From Xiheimicrobium sp033763395 (GTDB lineage: Bacteria > Myxococcota > Myxococcia > Myxococcales > Myxococcaceae): 64,000 nt of DNA. Positions 1-10,606 of this stretch are shown piece after piece. The position numbers were made by a program, and so were the translations under genes. Under the pieces are notes generated by a model. It did not search any database and had not been told where the DNA came from. It saw only the letters and a program-made list of their open reading frames with translations. The stretch is taken from the NCBI GenBank assembly GCA_033763395.1, contig JANRKQ010000056.1:1-64000 (forward strand), written 5' to 3'. Position 1 is the stretch's first letter. Every line of letters begins with the position of its first letter.

Positions 1-240
1 ACCGGCGAGGTTGAGCGTGGGCTCCGTGATGGGTCGAGTCGGTCGACCGATCTGGTCCACTTCGATGGGCAATGGGTTTCGCTGGCCGACTCGATTCCGT
101 TCGCTGATGCGGCGGTCGCGCCTGCCCGTCGTGAAGCCCGCGCGCGGTTCCTCATGGGAGCGCTGCTGTTCGCCGCGCTCGTCGCCCTCATGGCGCTCAG
201 GTTCTGGATTGGCATGCTGCGCGCTCGTGGCAGCGTCTGA
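1..240 (+). CDS. C-terminal end of a membrane protein (partial)
   Basis: The window opens inside this gene; the reading frame starting at base 1 runs 79 codons to a TGA at 238-240. The visible part has a soluble segment (WVSLADSIPF) followed by a basic region and one hydrophobic helix near the C-terminus (LLFAALVALMALRFWIG), ending with a short basic tail. It is therefore a tail-anchored or C-terminally membrane-bound protein. The soluble piece resembles modification/readout-type domains such as GYF-like folds, but too little is present to name a family. Codon use is typical of the neighbours. Confidence 0.6.
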   Translation, partial: TGEVERGLRDGSSRSTDLVHFDGQWVSLADSIPFADAAVAPARREARARFLMGALLFAALVALMALRFWIGMLRARGSV

Positions 241-353
241 CGAGGTGTGCAGGCTCCCACCCGCCTGTCTGCGTCAGCGTGCAATCCGTTGCACACGAGC
301 CGGCTCCAACCACCTGAACTTCCACTGGTCAGGGCCTTGCTGAGCGCGTCTGC

Positions 354-809
354 ATGGTTCCGCTCGTTCTCGCCGCGACCCTTGCCGCCACTCCGGTTCC
401 CTCGGCTCCGAAGACCGTCAGCCTCGGAGACGTCTTTCTGGTGGCCGGCGAGGCGGGCTTCGCGGCGGGTGGCGGACGCTCGTGGCTCGACCGCTCCGCT
501 GAACTGTCGTCCGTCACGCCGCTCTTCGGTCGCTTCGACCTCGTCGCCAGCGACGTGCCCCTGCTGGGGCCGGTGAGCGTGATGTTGCTGGAGGCCCAGC
601 ACCAACAGGCCGGCTGGCAGGCGCGGATGGCGCTGAGCGCGGCGAGCCTGTCGCTCCAGACCGTCGGGTGTGCGCTGCTGGCGCTGGAGCTCGACGAACC
701 GACCGCCGACGAAGGCGCCGTCACCAGCGTGCGGCCGACGCGCATCGGGTTCCGGCTGCTGGAAGGGAACAGCGGCGGGGTGGTAACGCTGTCGGGCGTG
801 ACGTTCTAG
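354..809 (+). CDS. Hypothetical exported protein, 151 aa
   Basis: I do not recognise the family. The first 18 or so residues form a weak signal peptide (MVPLVLAATLAATPVPSA), so export to the periplasm is likely. The rest is a small domain without cysteines, probably beta-rich, rich in Val, Leu and Gly. The ATG at 354 has no clear Shine-Dalgarno sequence, which is common in this window. It stands alone, 114 bp after the partial membrane gene and convergent with the small gene ending at 822. Confidence 0.55.
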   Translation: MVPLVLAATLAATPVPSAPKTVSLGDVFLVAGEAGFAAGGGRSWLDRSAELSSVTPLFGRFDLVASDVPLLGPVSVMLLEAQHQQAGWQARMALSAASLSLQTVGCALLALELDEPTADEGAVTSVRPTRIGFRLLEGNSGGVVTLSGVTF

Positions 810-821
810 ATTTAGAGCGCG

Positions 822-1118
822 TCAACCCACGCTGGAGGTGAGGGCCCAGCCGAGCTCCGCGCTGAGCCAGTCGGCGAGCTTCATGATGCGGTCTGACGCC
901 TCGAGGTCGCGGACCTGCCCCTCGAAGCGGACCGTGTTGACGAGGTCCGCGCCGCCGAGGCGGCCCTCGTAGGTCAGCGTGAGCGTGCCACCTTCGAAGG
1001 CCCATTCCCGGTCGCCCACACGCTTCATGCCCTTCCACGTCTTGAGGTGCGGCCGCAGGTCGCCGACGCGCACGGCCTCGTTCGTCGACTGAACGATGAA
1101 GCGCAACACCGTCGACAT
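822..1118 (-). CDS. Hypothetical protein, 98 aa
   Basis: No family recognised. The ORF can be read further upstream, but the ATG at 1118 is preceded by a good ribosome binding site (GGAGGG about 8 nt upstream), which sets the start. The product is a small soluble protein with alternating polar and hydrophobic residues (VLRFIVQ, TLTLTYEG, TVRFEGQV), suggesting a compact beta-sheet fold followed by a C-terminal helix (LADWLSAELGWAL). It lies divergently from the gene at 1148 with only 29 bp between them, so their promoters must overlap. Confidence 0.6.
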   Translation of the reverse strand: MSTVLRFIVQSTNEAVRVGDLRPHLKTWKGMKRVGDREWAFEGGTLTLTYEGRLGGADLVNTVRFEGQVRDLEASDRIMKLADWLSAELGWALTSSVG

Positions 1119-1147
1119 CTCGGCGCCCTCCGTGCTCTGAAAACCCC

Positions 1148-2107
1148 GTGGCCGATGAGGCAGTGTATCAGGCGTTCCGCGAGCGTCAGTGGTCACGGCT
1201 GCGTGTGCTGTGCAGCGCCTCGCGCGATGGCCACGACCAGCTCTTCGCGGCCTGGGCTGCCATCGAGTCGGGTGAGCCCTTCCCACGGGCCGAGGTGACC
1301 GCCGCGCTGGCGGACTCCGCCGAGTGGGCGCTGCACGACCTCTGGGGCCTGTGGCCGTTTCGCAAGCGAGTCGGCATCGACGTGCTGCAGCAGGCGGAGC
1401 TTCACGCCGCGCTCATCGACCGATGCTGGCGCGCAGCCGAGGCGACCGCGTTCCGTGCTCAGGCCAGCTTCCTCAAGGACTGGGTGAGCCAGGAGCTGGT
1501 CGCGTTCCACGGTGGCCTCGGAGACGTCGTCTCGACGCGACGGTGGCAGCTCGGTGGTGCCAGGTCGGTGCACGACGCCCAGACGACCACGCAGGTCATC
1601 GCGTGGGTCATCGCCCAGTTGGAAGACTCGGCCGAGACGCCGAGCGAGGTGCGCCGGGCGCTCGAGGTGTTGGACCGGCCTCGGGAGCTGCGTCGGTTCG
1701 TCCAGGGAGCGCACGCCGCGTCGGCGACCGTGGCGGCCATCTCGCAGCGAGCGCCCCTGGGGCTCGTCCTCGGTCGGCTGGGCCGGGCGTTGAGCACCGA
1801 GCCTCCTGAGCTGAAGACGAGCCGCTTCTTCGAGCTCGATGCGTTGCTGCTCAAGCTGGCGCTCGAGCAACGGCTGGACGCGCCGCACCGGCCGGTCGAA
1901 GAAGTCCTCTTCGTCGCCACACCCCGGCGGGCGCTCGACGTCGCCATCGCTCGCCTGGAAGACGGCAGCTACGGCACCTTCGCGACGCATCTCGACGGTG
2001 GCCAGCAACGAAGCGCGTGGACCGAGGGCTCGCTCGACGATGCGCTCGCGGCCGTGCCCGCGCTGCACTTCGCCAACGCCGTGGCGGCGCTCCACCGGCC
2101 CCGCTGA
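1148..2107 (+). CDS. Hypothetical protein, 319 aa, helix-rich
   Basis: No recognised domain. The start is a GTG at 1148 and the frame has strong GC3 bias over its whole length, which supports real coding. The protein is Ala-, Leu- and Arg-rich with many amphipathic helices and no signal peptide or membrane segment, so it should be cytoplasmic. It could be a helical-repeat protein, but no repeat register is visible. It is divergent from the small gene at 822-1118 and is followed after 124 bp by an exported Cys-rich protein. Confidence 0.6.
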   Translation: MADEAVYQAFRERQWSRLRVLCSASRDGHDQLFAAWAAIESGEPFPRAEVTAALADSAEWALHDLWGLWPFRKRVGIDVLQQAELHAALIDRCWRAAEATAFRAQASFLKDWVSQELVAFHGGLGDVVSTRRWQLGGARSVHDAQTTTQVIAWVIAQLEDSAETPSEVRRALEVLDRPRELRRFVQGAHAASATVAAISQRAPLGLVLGRLGRALSTEPPELKTSRFFELDALLLKLALEQRLDAPHRPVEEVLFVATPRRALDVAIARLEDGSYGTFATHLDGGQQRSAWTEGSLDDALAAVPALHFANAVAALHRPR

Positions 2108-2231
2108 CCGCCGCCTCACCGGCCCTGCCGAGCGGCACACCACGTCGAAGAACCTGCGCGGACAGCCTCTCGGCAGCGGCTCCCTGTCGTTGGCTCGTGC
2201 AGAACGGCCGCTCGCTGAGCACACTGGCGAC

Positions 2232-2780
2232 ATGTCGCTGGTGCTCTCGCTCGTGCTCTCGGCCGCTCCGCTGTCGTGCGACCAACTCTGGCCCGGCGTC
2301 TGGAAGGCGTGGCTCGCGCGCGAGGTGAAGGGCGAGCTGCCGCCGTTCTTCCGCCAGTTCCCCGACGCGGCCGAGCGCCTGGGCCAGAAGTGGGTCGTCG
2401 AGTGCAAGGCCTTCGACGCAAGGACGCTGGCGTGCGCGCGCGGAGAGCAGCTCGAGGCCGAGGTCGTGCAGCTGCGGAAGAAGCTCGAGCAAGAGAAGGT
2501 CGACCCTGCCGAGAGGGAGGCCCTGCTCTCGAAGTACCGCTCCGAGTGGTCGGTGCTCGACTGCAAGCAGGTGAACCGCGCCATCGACCGCGCCGCCGAG
2601 AAGGTCGCGCGCGAGTCACTCGATGCCGGGGTTCCGCAAAGCGACGACTGTGCTGGCTCCGACCTCGCCGCCGGCCGGTGTCGCTGCGCCCATCGCCAGT
2701 GCATGGACCAGTGCTGCCGCGAGGGCGAGGCGTGCGCGCACACGGGGGCCGACACGGCGAAGTGCGTGAAGGCGCAGTGA
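2232..2780 (+). CDS. Exported Cys-rich protein, 182 aa
   Basis: The frame is open further upstream, but the ATG at 2232 gives a clear short signal peptide (MSLVLSLVLSAAPLSC), so this start is chosen. After a mature region with a Glu/Lys-rich, probably coiled-coil stretch (about residues 75-100), the last 45 residues hold a dense cysteine cluster (CRCAH, QCMDQCC, GEACAH, AKC), most likely disulfide-bonded in the periplasm or outside the cell. No named family is evident. It ends 40 bp before a 28-bp dispersed repeat. Confidence 0.7.
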   Translation: MSLVLSLVLSAAPLSCDQLWPGVWKAWLAREVKGELPPFFRQFPDAAERLGQKWVVECKAFDARTLACARGEQLEAEVVQLRKKLEQEKVDPAEREALLSKYRSEWSVLDCKQVNRAIDRAAEKVARESLDAGVPQSDDCAGSDLAAGRCRCAHRQCMDQCCREGEACAHTGADTAKCVKAQ

Positions 2781-2820
2781 GCGGCCCCGTGGCAAACCTG
2801 TTCGCCCTCTCGGTCGGGTA

Positions 2821-2848
2821 CCCGGGCTGATCAACCGCTTGCGCGGCG
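2821..2848 (+). repeat. Dispersed 28-bp repeat, copy 1
   Basis: A perfect 28-bp match to bases 5738-5765, beginning CCCGGGCTGATCAACC and ending with a small CCGC/GCGG hairpin. The flanks are also partly alike: a GGCAAACCTG-like stretch lies upstream in both copies. This copy sits between the end of the Cys-rich gene and the 3' end of the LysR gene, so it is not obviously a promoter here. Confidence 0.85.
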
Positions 2849-2934
2849 AGGCACACGACTCACGTCGGTCTTGCGTTTGGAGCCCGCCGGACATTCGACG
2901 GAAACGACGCGCACATCCGCTTGTCACCGATCCT

Positions 2935-3846
2935 TCAGAAGAGCGCTGCGGCGCCTTCCATCAGCACCTGCCGGAGGAATCGGTGTCGGGGATCGGTCGA
3001 GTGGCGCGGGTGCCAGACGAGGAGCGGCGTGGGAACTGGCACCGTGAGCGGGGGCTCGGCGAGGAACAGCGAGGGCGCGACCGAACGCACGAAGGCGCGT
3101 GGGAGGGTCGCAATGAGGTCGGTTCGTTCGACGACACGCACGGCAGCCCCGAAGCTCGGAACGGTGAGGGCGACTCGCCGGTGGAGCCGCCGAGACGCCA
3201 GGGCGCGGTCCAGAAGGCCCACGTCATTTTCTCCGAGCGGTGTGGGCAAGACGTGGCTCGCCGCCAGCCACGCCTCGAGGGTCCATCGGCGGCGCGTCCT
3301 CGACGCAACGGCGAAGCGCTCCTCGTAGAGCGGCTTGACGACGAAGCGGTCGAGTAAGGGAAGGTCGAGGCTCGGTTCCTTCCTCAGGTCTGGCACTACT
3401 GCGGCGTCGGCCTCGCCACTGTCGAGCTGGCCGAGCGTCTGCCGGCTCAGCGCGCGGACGCGAATGTCGACGCGGGGGCACGACGTCGCCGCGGCCGTCA
3501 TGAAGACGGGAAGGATGACGCCGGCCACGTCGTCGCCGAGGGCGATGGTGAACACGCCGGTCGACTCGAGCGCGACGAAAGGGGCTGGCGGCGAGAGGAG
3601 CAATCCAATGCGCCGCACGAGCTCTTGCACCTCGGGGCGCAGCGCGCTCGCTCGCTCGGTGAGGTACAGCCGGTTCCCCCGTCGAACCACCAGGGGGTCC
3701 TTGAGCTCACTGCGCAGCCGCTCGAGGTGTTTCGACATCGCAGGCTGTCCGATGCCCAGTGCGCGTGCTGCGGCAGTCACGCTCTGGAGTTCGAGGAGGC
3801 GGTGGAGCGAGCGCAGCAGGTTGAAGTCGAGCTGGTCGATGGTCAT
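2935..3846 (-). CDS. LysR-family transcriptional regulator
   Basis: 303 aa, the normal length for the family. The N-terminal winged helix-turn-helix is clear at about residues 5-65 (LLRSLHRLLELQSVTAAARA, then GQPAMSKHLERL). The rest is the LysR substrate-binding fold, with the typical opening FTIALGDDVAGVILPVF near residue 100. LysR proteins usually act as tetramers that sense a small molecule and control a divergently transcribed gene. Here the divergent partner is the NAD(P)-binding protein at 3934, with 87 bp between the two starts carrying GAAT/ATTC dyads. The inducer cannot be told from sequence. Confidence 0.92.
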   Translation of the reverse strand: MTIDQLDFNLLRSLHRLLELQSVTAAARALGIGQPAMSKHLERLRSELKDPLVVRRGNRLYLTERASALRPEVQELVRRIGLLLSPPAPFVALESTGVFTIALGDDVAGVILPVFMTAAATSCPRVDIRVRALSRQTLGQLDSGEADAAVVPDLRKEPSLDLPLLDRFVVKPLYEERFAVASRTRRRWTLEAWLAASHVLPTPLGENDVGLLDRALASRRLHRRVALTVPSFGAAVRVVERTDLIATLPRAFVRSVAPSLFLAEPPLTVPVPTPLLVWHPRHSTDPRHRFLRQVLMEGAAALF

Positions 3847-3890
3847 TCCGCTGAAGAATGTAGTCGATTCTTGCCATCAACTCGAGGAAT
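3845..3890. promoter_or_regulatory. Candidate LysR operator array
   Basis: Between the divergent starts of the LysR gene and the NAD(P)-binding gene there are alternating half-sites: ATTC (3845), GAAT (3856), ATTC (3867) and GAAT (3887). Adjacent pairs form dyads with 7-nt spacers (ATTC-N7-GAAT and GAAT-N7-ATTC), a geometry typical of LysR-type binding sites. The first half-site overlaps the regulator's own start codon region, consistent with autorepression. No footprint data; inferred from symmetry and position. Confidence 0.5.
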
Positions 3891-3933
3891 CCGATGCGGG
3901 CCGATACCTTCAGATGCGAACGGAGGCCTGCAC

Positions 3934-4641
3934 ATGAAAAAGACCATCGTCGTCGTCGGTGCGACTCGAGGTACCGGCTTGCTTGCGACCGAAACACTCC
4001 TGGCGCAGGGCCGGCGCGTTCGGGTGGTGGTGCGCAACACCGAGAAGGCGCACCGCCTCTTCGCCGGTCGTGTCGAGGTGCATCAGACGGATCTCTCGAG
4101 GCCGGGCGGGGCGCTCGACGAGGCCCTGGCTGGCGCCGACGGCCTCATCTTCACCGCTGGCGTTCCACCCGGGCTCGCCCGCGAGGCCTCGCTCGAGAAG
4201 GTCGACTACGGCGGGCTGGTCGCCACGATTCGAGCGGCCGAGCGTGCGGCCCTCGAGGGGCGCTTCGTCTACATGACGACGATGGGCATCCACCAGCAGA
4301 CGTGGCTGACCCGAACGCTGAACGTCGTGAAGTGGAACCTGCTCGCGTGGCGTCGCGCCGCTGAAGAGGCGCTCCTCGCGAGCAGCCTCGACGGCGCCGT
4401 GATTCGTGCAGGCTTGTTGACGAACGGGCCCGCTCCTCGTGGGCTCGACCTCGCGCACGGCGACCGGCCCGTCACGCTGGCACGAACGCTCTCGAGGGCC
4501 GACGCGGCCCGGGTCCTCGTCGCGGCGCTCGAGGTTCCCGCTGGTGCACGAGACGTCTCGGTCTTCGGCGCGGCCGGGTCACCGTCACCTTCCGACGAGG
4601 CCTTGCGCGCGCTGTTGGGCCGCATCGCGCGAGGCACCTGA
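3934..4641 (+). CDS. NAD(P)-binding Rossmann-fold protein (NmrA/SDR-a type)
   Basis: 235 aa. The ATG at 3934 is preceded by GGAGG 8 nt upstream, which sets the start. The N-terminus has the Rossmann nucleotide motif (VVVGATRGTG, residues 6-15) followed by a second strand ending in VVVRN, typical of atypical SDR or NmrA-like proteins that bind NADP. There is no classic YxxxK catalytic pair in the usual place, so it may be a redox sensor or an atypical reductase. It is divergent from a LysR regulator that probably controls it. Substrate unknown. Confidence 0.8.
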   Translation: MKKTIVVVGATRGTGLLATETLLAQGRRVRVVVRNTEKAHRLFAGRVEVHQTDLSRPGGALDEALAGADGLIFTAGVPPGLAREASLEKVDYGGLVATIRAAERAALEGRFVYMTTMGIHQQTWLTRTLNVVKWNLLAWRRAAEEALLASSLDGAVIRAGLLTNGPAPRGLDLAHGDRPVTLARTLSRADAARVLVAALEVPAGARDVSVFGAAGSPSPSDEALRALLGRIARGT

Positions 4642-4736
4642 CCCCTCGCTGAAGCCCAAAACGCCCACCCGAACTGTCGTCTTGCAGCTGCACGCAGTGT
4701 CTTTCCAACACCAGTCGTTCCCCCTCCGAGGCCACC

Positions 4737-5571
4737 ATGCGCCCCACGTTCCATCTCGTCGTTCCTTTCGTCGCGTTGGCTTCGGCCTGCGCCACCAGTC
4801 CATCCATGCGCGCTCGAGCGGCCGACGCCGACCGCAAGCAACAGGTCCACGACCTGCTGAGGGCGCTCGAGACCGGCGAAACCCGAGCTGCCTCGGTACA
4901 AGCAGCATAACCTCGGGGTCGCCGACGGCGTGGCCGGCCTCGCAACCATGCTCGCGCACTTGCCGAAGGGGGCGATTCGGGTTCGCCCGGCGCGGGTGTT
5001 TCAAGATGGAGACTTCGTCTTCGCACATACCGAGTACGACCTGTTCGGGCCGAAGGTCGGTTTCGACGTCTTCCGCTTCGAGAACGGTCTGGTCGTCGAA
5101 CACTGGGACAACCTCCAGTCCCTGCCGGCGAGCCCCAACCCATCGGGTCACACGATGCTGGACGGACCGACGGAAGCCGGGGACCGCGACAGGACCGAGT
5201 CGAACAAAGCGACCGTTCGCTCCTTCGTCGACGACGTGCTCGTTCACGGCCGCCTCGAGAACCTTCCGCGCTTCATCGACGAGCCCCGCTATACCCAACA
5301 CAGCCCCCTCGCTGGTGACGGTCTCTCAGGGCTGGCGAAGGCGCTCGACGCGCTGAGCAGGCAGGGCATCATCATGAAGTACGACCGGCTCCATCGAGTC
5401 CTTGGTGAGGGAAACTTCGTGCTCGCCGTGAGTGAGGGGTCGTTCGCCGGTCGACCGACGGCCTTCTACGACTTGTTCAGGCTCGAGAACGGCAAGCTCG
5501 TCGAGCACTGGGACACCATCGAGGCCATTCCGCCAAGGGCTGAATGGAAGAACGAGAACGGGAAGTTCTGA
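4737..5571 (+). pseudogene. Tandem SnoaL-like lipoprotein, broken by a +1 frameshift
   Basis: The ATG at 4737 opens a lipoprotein signal (LVVPFVALASAC, lipobox ASAC) and reads 57 codons to a TAA at 4908-4910. The remaining frame to 5571 encodes two SnoaL/NTF2-like units, each with the same pattern: YKQHN...DG...VEHWD and YTQHS...DG...VEHWD. Reading back from YKQHN, the second frame continues cleanly as PELPRYKQHN to codon 4882, directly abutting LRALETGE of the first frame. One extra base in the AAACCC run near 4880-4884 therefore explains the break. The repaired product would be 277 aa. SnoaL-like domains are small alpha+beta barrels with varied roles; function here is unknown. It may be a real pseudogene or an assembly error. 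Confidence 0.75.
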
Positions 5572-5737
5572 CGCGCCGGCGATGCCGGGGCGTGGCGTCG
5601 ACGAACATGACCCGGGCGGTCGGCCCCTCGTGGGGCCCTAACGCGTCGAGTGTGCGCGGGTCGGGCGGCGTGAAACGCGCCAACAGGCTCCCCGCGGCGT
5701 CGGGAGCCGCGTCGGGCCCGCTGCAACCTGGTGGGCA

Positions 5738-5765
5738 CCCGGGCTGATCAACCGCTTGCGCGGCG
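5738..5765 (+). repeat. Dispersed 28-bp repeat, copy 2
   Basis: Perfect 28-bp copy of 2821-2848, located 31 bp upstream of the ArsR-methyltransferase start. In this copy the repeat includes TTGCGC (5756-5761), which sits 17 bp before TACATC (5779-5784) and could serve as a weak -35 box for the methionine operon. The region 5572-5737 before it contains no gene I can support. Confidence 0.85.
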
Positions 5766-5771
5766 GCCCGC

Positions 5772-5797
5772 ATCGACGTACATCGATATGTCGATAT
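5772..5797. promoter_or_regulatory. SahR-like operator overlapping the start codon
   Basis: The sequence carries repeated ATCGA/TCGAT half-sites: ATCGA (5772) with TCGAT (5782), and ATCGA (5782-5786) with TCGAT (5791). The latter two form a dyad with a 4-nt spacer, and the 8-mer TCGATATG is directly repeated at 5783 and 5791. The array runs into the ATG at 5796. An AT-rich dyad at this position fits autoregulation by the ArsR-family protein encoded downstream. There is no Shine-Dalgarno sequence, so the transcript may have little or no leader. Inference from symmetry and context. Confidence 0.6.
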
Positions 5798-6725
5798 GGA
5801 GCTGTCCGAGACCTTCAGCGCCCTGGGAGACCCGACGCGGCTGCGCATCTTGCGGCTGGTGGCCTCGGCCACGCTGAACGTGTCTGAGGTCGTCTCGCTC
5901 ATCGGCGTGGCGCAGTCGTCGGTGTCGCACCACCTGGCGAAGCTCAAGGGGCTCGAGCTCATCCGCGAGGAGCGGCAGGGCGGCTACACGTATTATTCCC
6001 TCGCCGTCGACGCCTCGGACCCGCGCTGGCCGCTCATTCGCCTCGCGAGGGAGGGTGACGACCCGCACGGCGACCAGGCGCGCCTGACCGAGCTGCTCCG
6101 CCGGCGCGAAGACCGCCACACCCTCAACGAGAAGCTGCTCGAGCCCGGGCAGTCGTGGCTGCTCTGGGCCTCGGCCCTGTCGTCGCTGCTCCCGAAGCTC
6201 GACGTGGCCGACTTTGGCTGTGGCTCCGGCGTGCTGACGGCCGAGCTCGCGCGCTGGGCCCGGCACGTCACCGCCATCGACAAGAGCGGCGCGGCGCTGG
6301 AGCAGGCCCGCAGCCGGCTGGCGCGCGACAAACGCGACGCCGTCACCTTCGTCGAGGGCGACCTCGAGGCGCTGCCCCGCTCGGTGGGCCGGCAGGACCT
6401 CGTCGTCATCTCGCAGAGCCTCCACCACGTGGCCGACCCGGCGGCGGTGCTGCGCGAGGCGGCGCGCGTGCTGGTGCCCGGCGGCAAGCTCGTCGTGCTC
6501 GAGCTGATGCCCCACCAGGAGGCCTGGGTGAAGTCGCGACTGGGTCACCAGCACCTCGGCTTCGAGCCCCACGGCCTCGAGAGCGCCCTGCGCGCGGCCG
6601 GCTTCGTCGACCTGCAGCTGACGCCCACTCCGCGCGATGGTGGCTCGCCGTTCCGCGCGTTCCTCCTCACCGCGTCGCGCCCCGCCCGCGCCGCCCGCCG
6701 GCCCGCCAGAGAGGCGCGCGCCTGA
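5796..6725 (+). CDS. ArsR-family regulator fused to a SAM-dependent methyltransferase domain (SahR-like)
   Basis: 309 aa. Residues 1-80 are an ArsR winged helix (FSALGDPTRLRILRLV, then GVAQSSVSHHLAKLK). Residues 130-290 are a class I methyltransferase fold with motif I VADFGCGSG (about 137-145). This domain order matches SahR, a proteobacterial regulator described as sensing S-adenosylhomocysteine and controlling methionine-cycle genes. The gene lies 22 bp upstream of the split methionine synthase genes, which supports that role: high SAH would release repression and turn on homocysteine methylation. Whether the methyltransferase domain is active is unknown. The start ATG overlaps the dyad-rich operator. 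Confidence 0.88.
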   Translation: MELSETFSALGDPTRLRILRLVASATLNVSEVVSLIGVAQSSVSHHLAKLKGLELIREERQGGYTYYSLAVDASDPRWPLIRLAREGDDPHGDQARLTELLRRREDRHTLNEKLLEPGQSWLLWASALSSLLPKLDVADFGCGSGVLTAELARWARHVTAIDKSGAALEQARSRLARDKRDAVTFVEGDLEALPRSVGRQDLVVISQSLHHVADPAAVLREAARVLVPGGKLVVLELMPHQEAWVKSRLGHQHLGFEPHGLESALRAAGFVDLQLTPTPRDGGSPFRAFLLTASRPARAARRPAREARA

Positions 6726-6747
6726 CGTCACTTCACCGGAGCCTTCC

Positions 6748-7803
6748 ATGACGACCCGCAGCCAGGCCTTCGAACGACTCTTCCAGGAGCGCATCGTCAT
6801 TCTCGACGGCGCCATGGGCTCGATGGTGCAGACGTTCAAGCTCGAGGAGGCCGACTTTCGCGGAGAGCGCTTCAAGGCCCACCCGCACGACCTGAAGGGC
6901 GACAACGACCTGTTGTGCCTCACGCGCCCCGACGTCATCGAGGCGATTCACCTGCAGTACCTCGAGGCCGGCGCCGACGTCATCGAGACGAACACCTTCA
7001 ACGCCACCAGCATCTCGCAGGCCGACTACAAGCTCGAGCCCATCGTCCGCGACTTGAACCTCGCCGCCGTCGCGTGCGCCAGGCGCGCCGTGGAGAAGGC
7101 CGAAGCGAAGACGCCGGGCCGCCGCTGCTTCGTCGCTGGCGCCATCGGCCCGCTCAACCGCACGCTCTCGCTCTCACCCGACGTCAACCGCCCCGACTTC
7201 CGCGCCGTCACGTGGGAGCAGGTCGTCACCGCCTACACCGAGCAGGTGCAGGCCCTCATGGACGGCGGCGTCGACGCGCTGCTCGTCGAGACCATCTTCG
7301 ACACGCTCAACGCCAAGGCCGCGCTCTTCGCCATCGAGGGCGTCTTCGAGGCGCTCGGCCGACGCGTGCCCGTCATGGTGTCGGTCACCATCACCGACCG
7401 CTCGGGCCGCACGCTCTCGGGCCAGACCATCGCGGCGTTCTACGCGTCGATTCGGCACGCGAAGCCCTTCTCGGTGGGCATCAACTGCGCGCTCGGCGGC
7501 AACGACATGCGCCCGTACATCGAAGAGCTCTCGCGCCTCGCCGAGTGCCACGTCAGCTGTTACCCGAACGCCGGCCTGCCCAACGCCTTCGGCGGCTACG
7601 ACGAGACGCCCGCTGACATGGCGCGGGTGCTGGGCGACTTCGCGAAGCAGGGCTGGCTCAACCTCGTCGGCGGCTGCTGCGGGTCGACGCCCGCGCACAT
7701 CGCCGCCATCGCCACCGCCGTCAAAGCCCACGCGCCGCACGCGCTTCCCGCTCCGGTGGTGGCGCAGCGGCTCTCGGGCCTCGAGCCCCTCACCATTCGC
7801 TAA
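6748..7803 (+). CDS. metH: Methionine synthase, homocysteine-binding module (MetH N-terminal part)
   Basis: 351 aa, corresponding to the first domain of cobalamin-dependent methionine synthase. It activates homocysteine thiolate on a zinc ion. The start ILDGAMGSMVQ matches the family, and the zinc ligands are present in INCALGG (Cys247) and GGCCGST (Cys310, Cys311), the same numbering as in E. coli MetH. The frame is open upstream, but the ATG at 6748 after the regulator's stop gives the expected N-terminus. The gene ends 15 bp before a separate gene encoding the rest of the enzyme, so the two proteins must work together. Confidence 0.93.
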   Translation: MTTRSQAFERLFQERIVILDGAMGSMVQTFKLEEADFRGERFKAHPHDLKGDNDLLCLTRPDVIEAIHLQYLEAGADVIETNTFNATSISQADYKLEPIVRDLNLAAVACARRAVEKAEAKTPGRRCFVAGAIGPLNRTLSLSPDVNRPDFRAVTWEQVVTAYTEQVQALMDGGVDALLVETIFDTLNAKAALFAIEGVFEALGRRVPVMVSVTITDRSGRTLSGQTIAAFYASIRHAKPFSVGINCALGGNDMRPYIEELSRLAECHVSCYPNAGLPNAFGGYDETPADMARVLGDFAKQGWLNLVGGCCGSTPAHIAAIATAVKAHAPHALPAPVVAQRLSGLEPLTIR

Positions 7804-7818
7804 AAAGAGCCGACCTCC

Positions 7819-10503
<2,685 letters not shown>

Positions 10504-10548
10504 ATTCCAGCCGCTCCCTGGCTCGGTGAAGCCGCACTTCGGTTCGAC

Positions 10549-10574
10549 GAGACGACGCGATGAGCCGTCGTGTC
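10549..10574. terminator. Hairpin between convergent genes
   Basis: GAGACGACG (10549-10557) and CGTCGTGTC (10566-10574) pair over 8 of 9 bases with an 8-nt loop. It lies in the 103-bp gap between the convergent methionine synthase gene and the lipoprotein gene ending at 10607, so it could stop transcription from both sides. There is no U-rich tail, so this is only a candidate. Confidence 0.4.
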
Positions 10575-10606
10575 GCGCGAGGTGATGGCCGGGCCGCCAC
10601 CAGGCG

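Noticed and set aside
5572..5795. SAH or cobalamin riboswitch ahead of the methionine operon
   Set aside because: A GCTGCAA stretch followed by a GGGCTGA-like segment caught the eye, but the full consensus and pairing of either riboswitch could not be found, and the same segment recurs at 2821 away from methionine genes.
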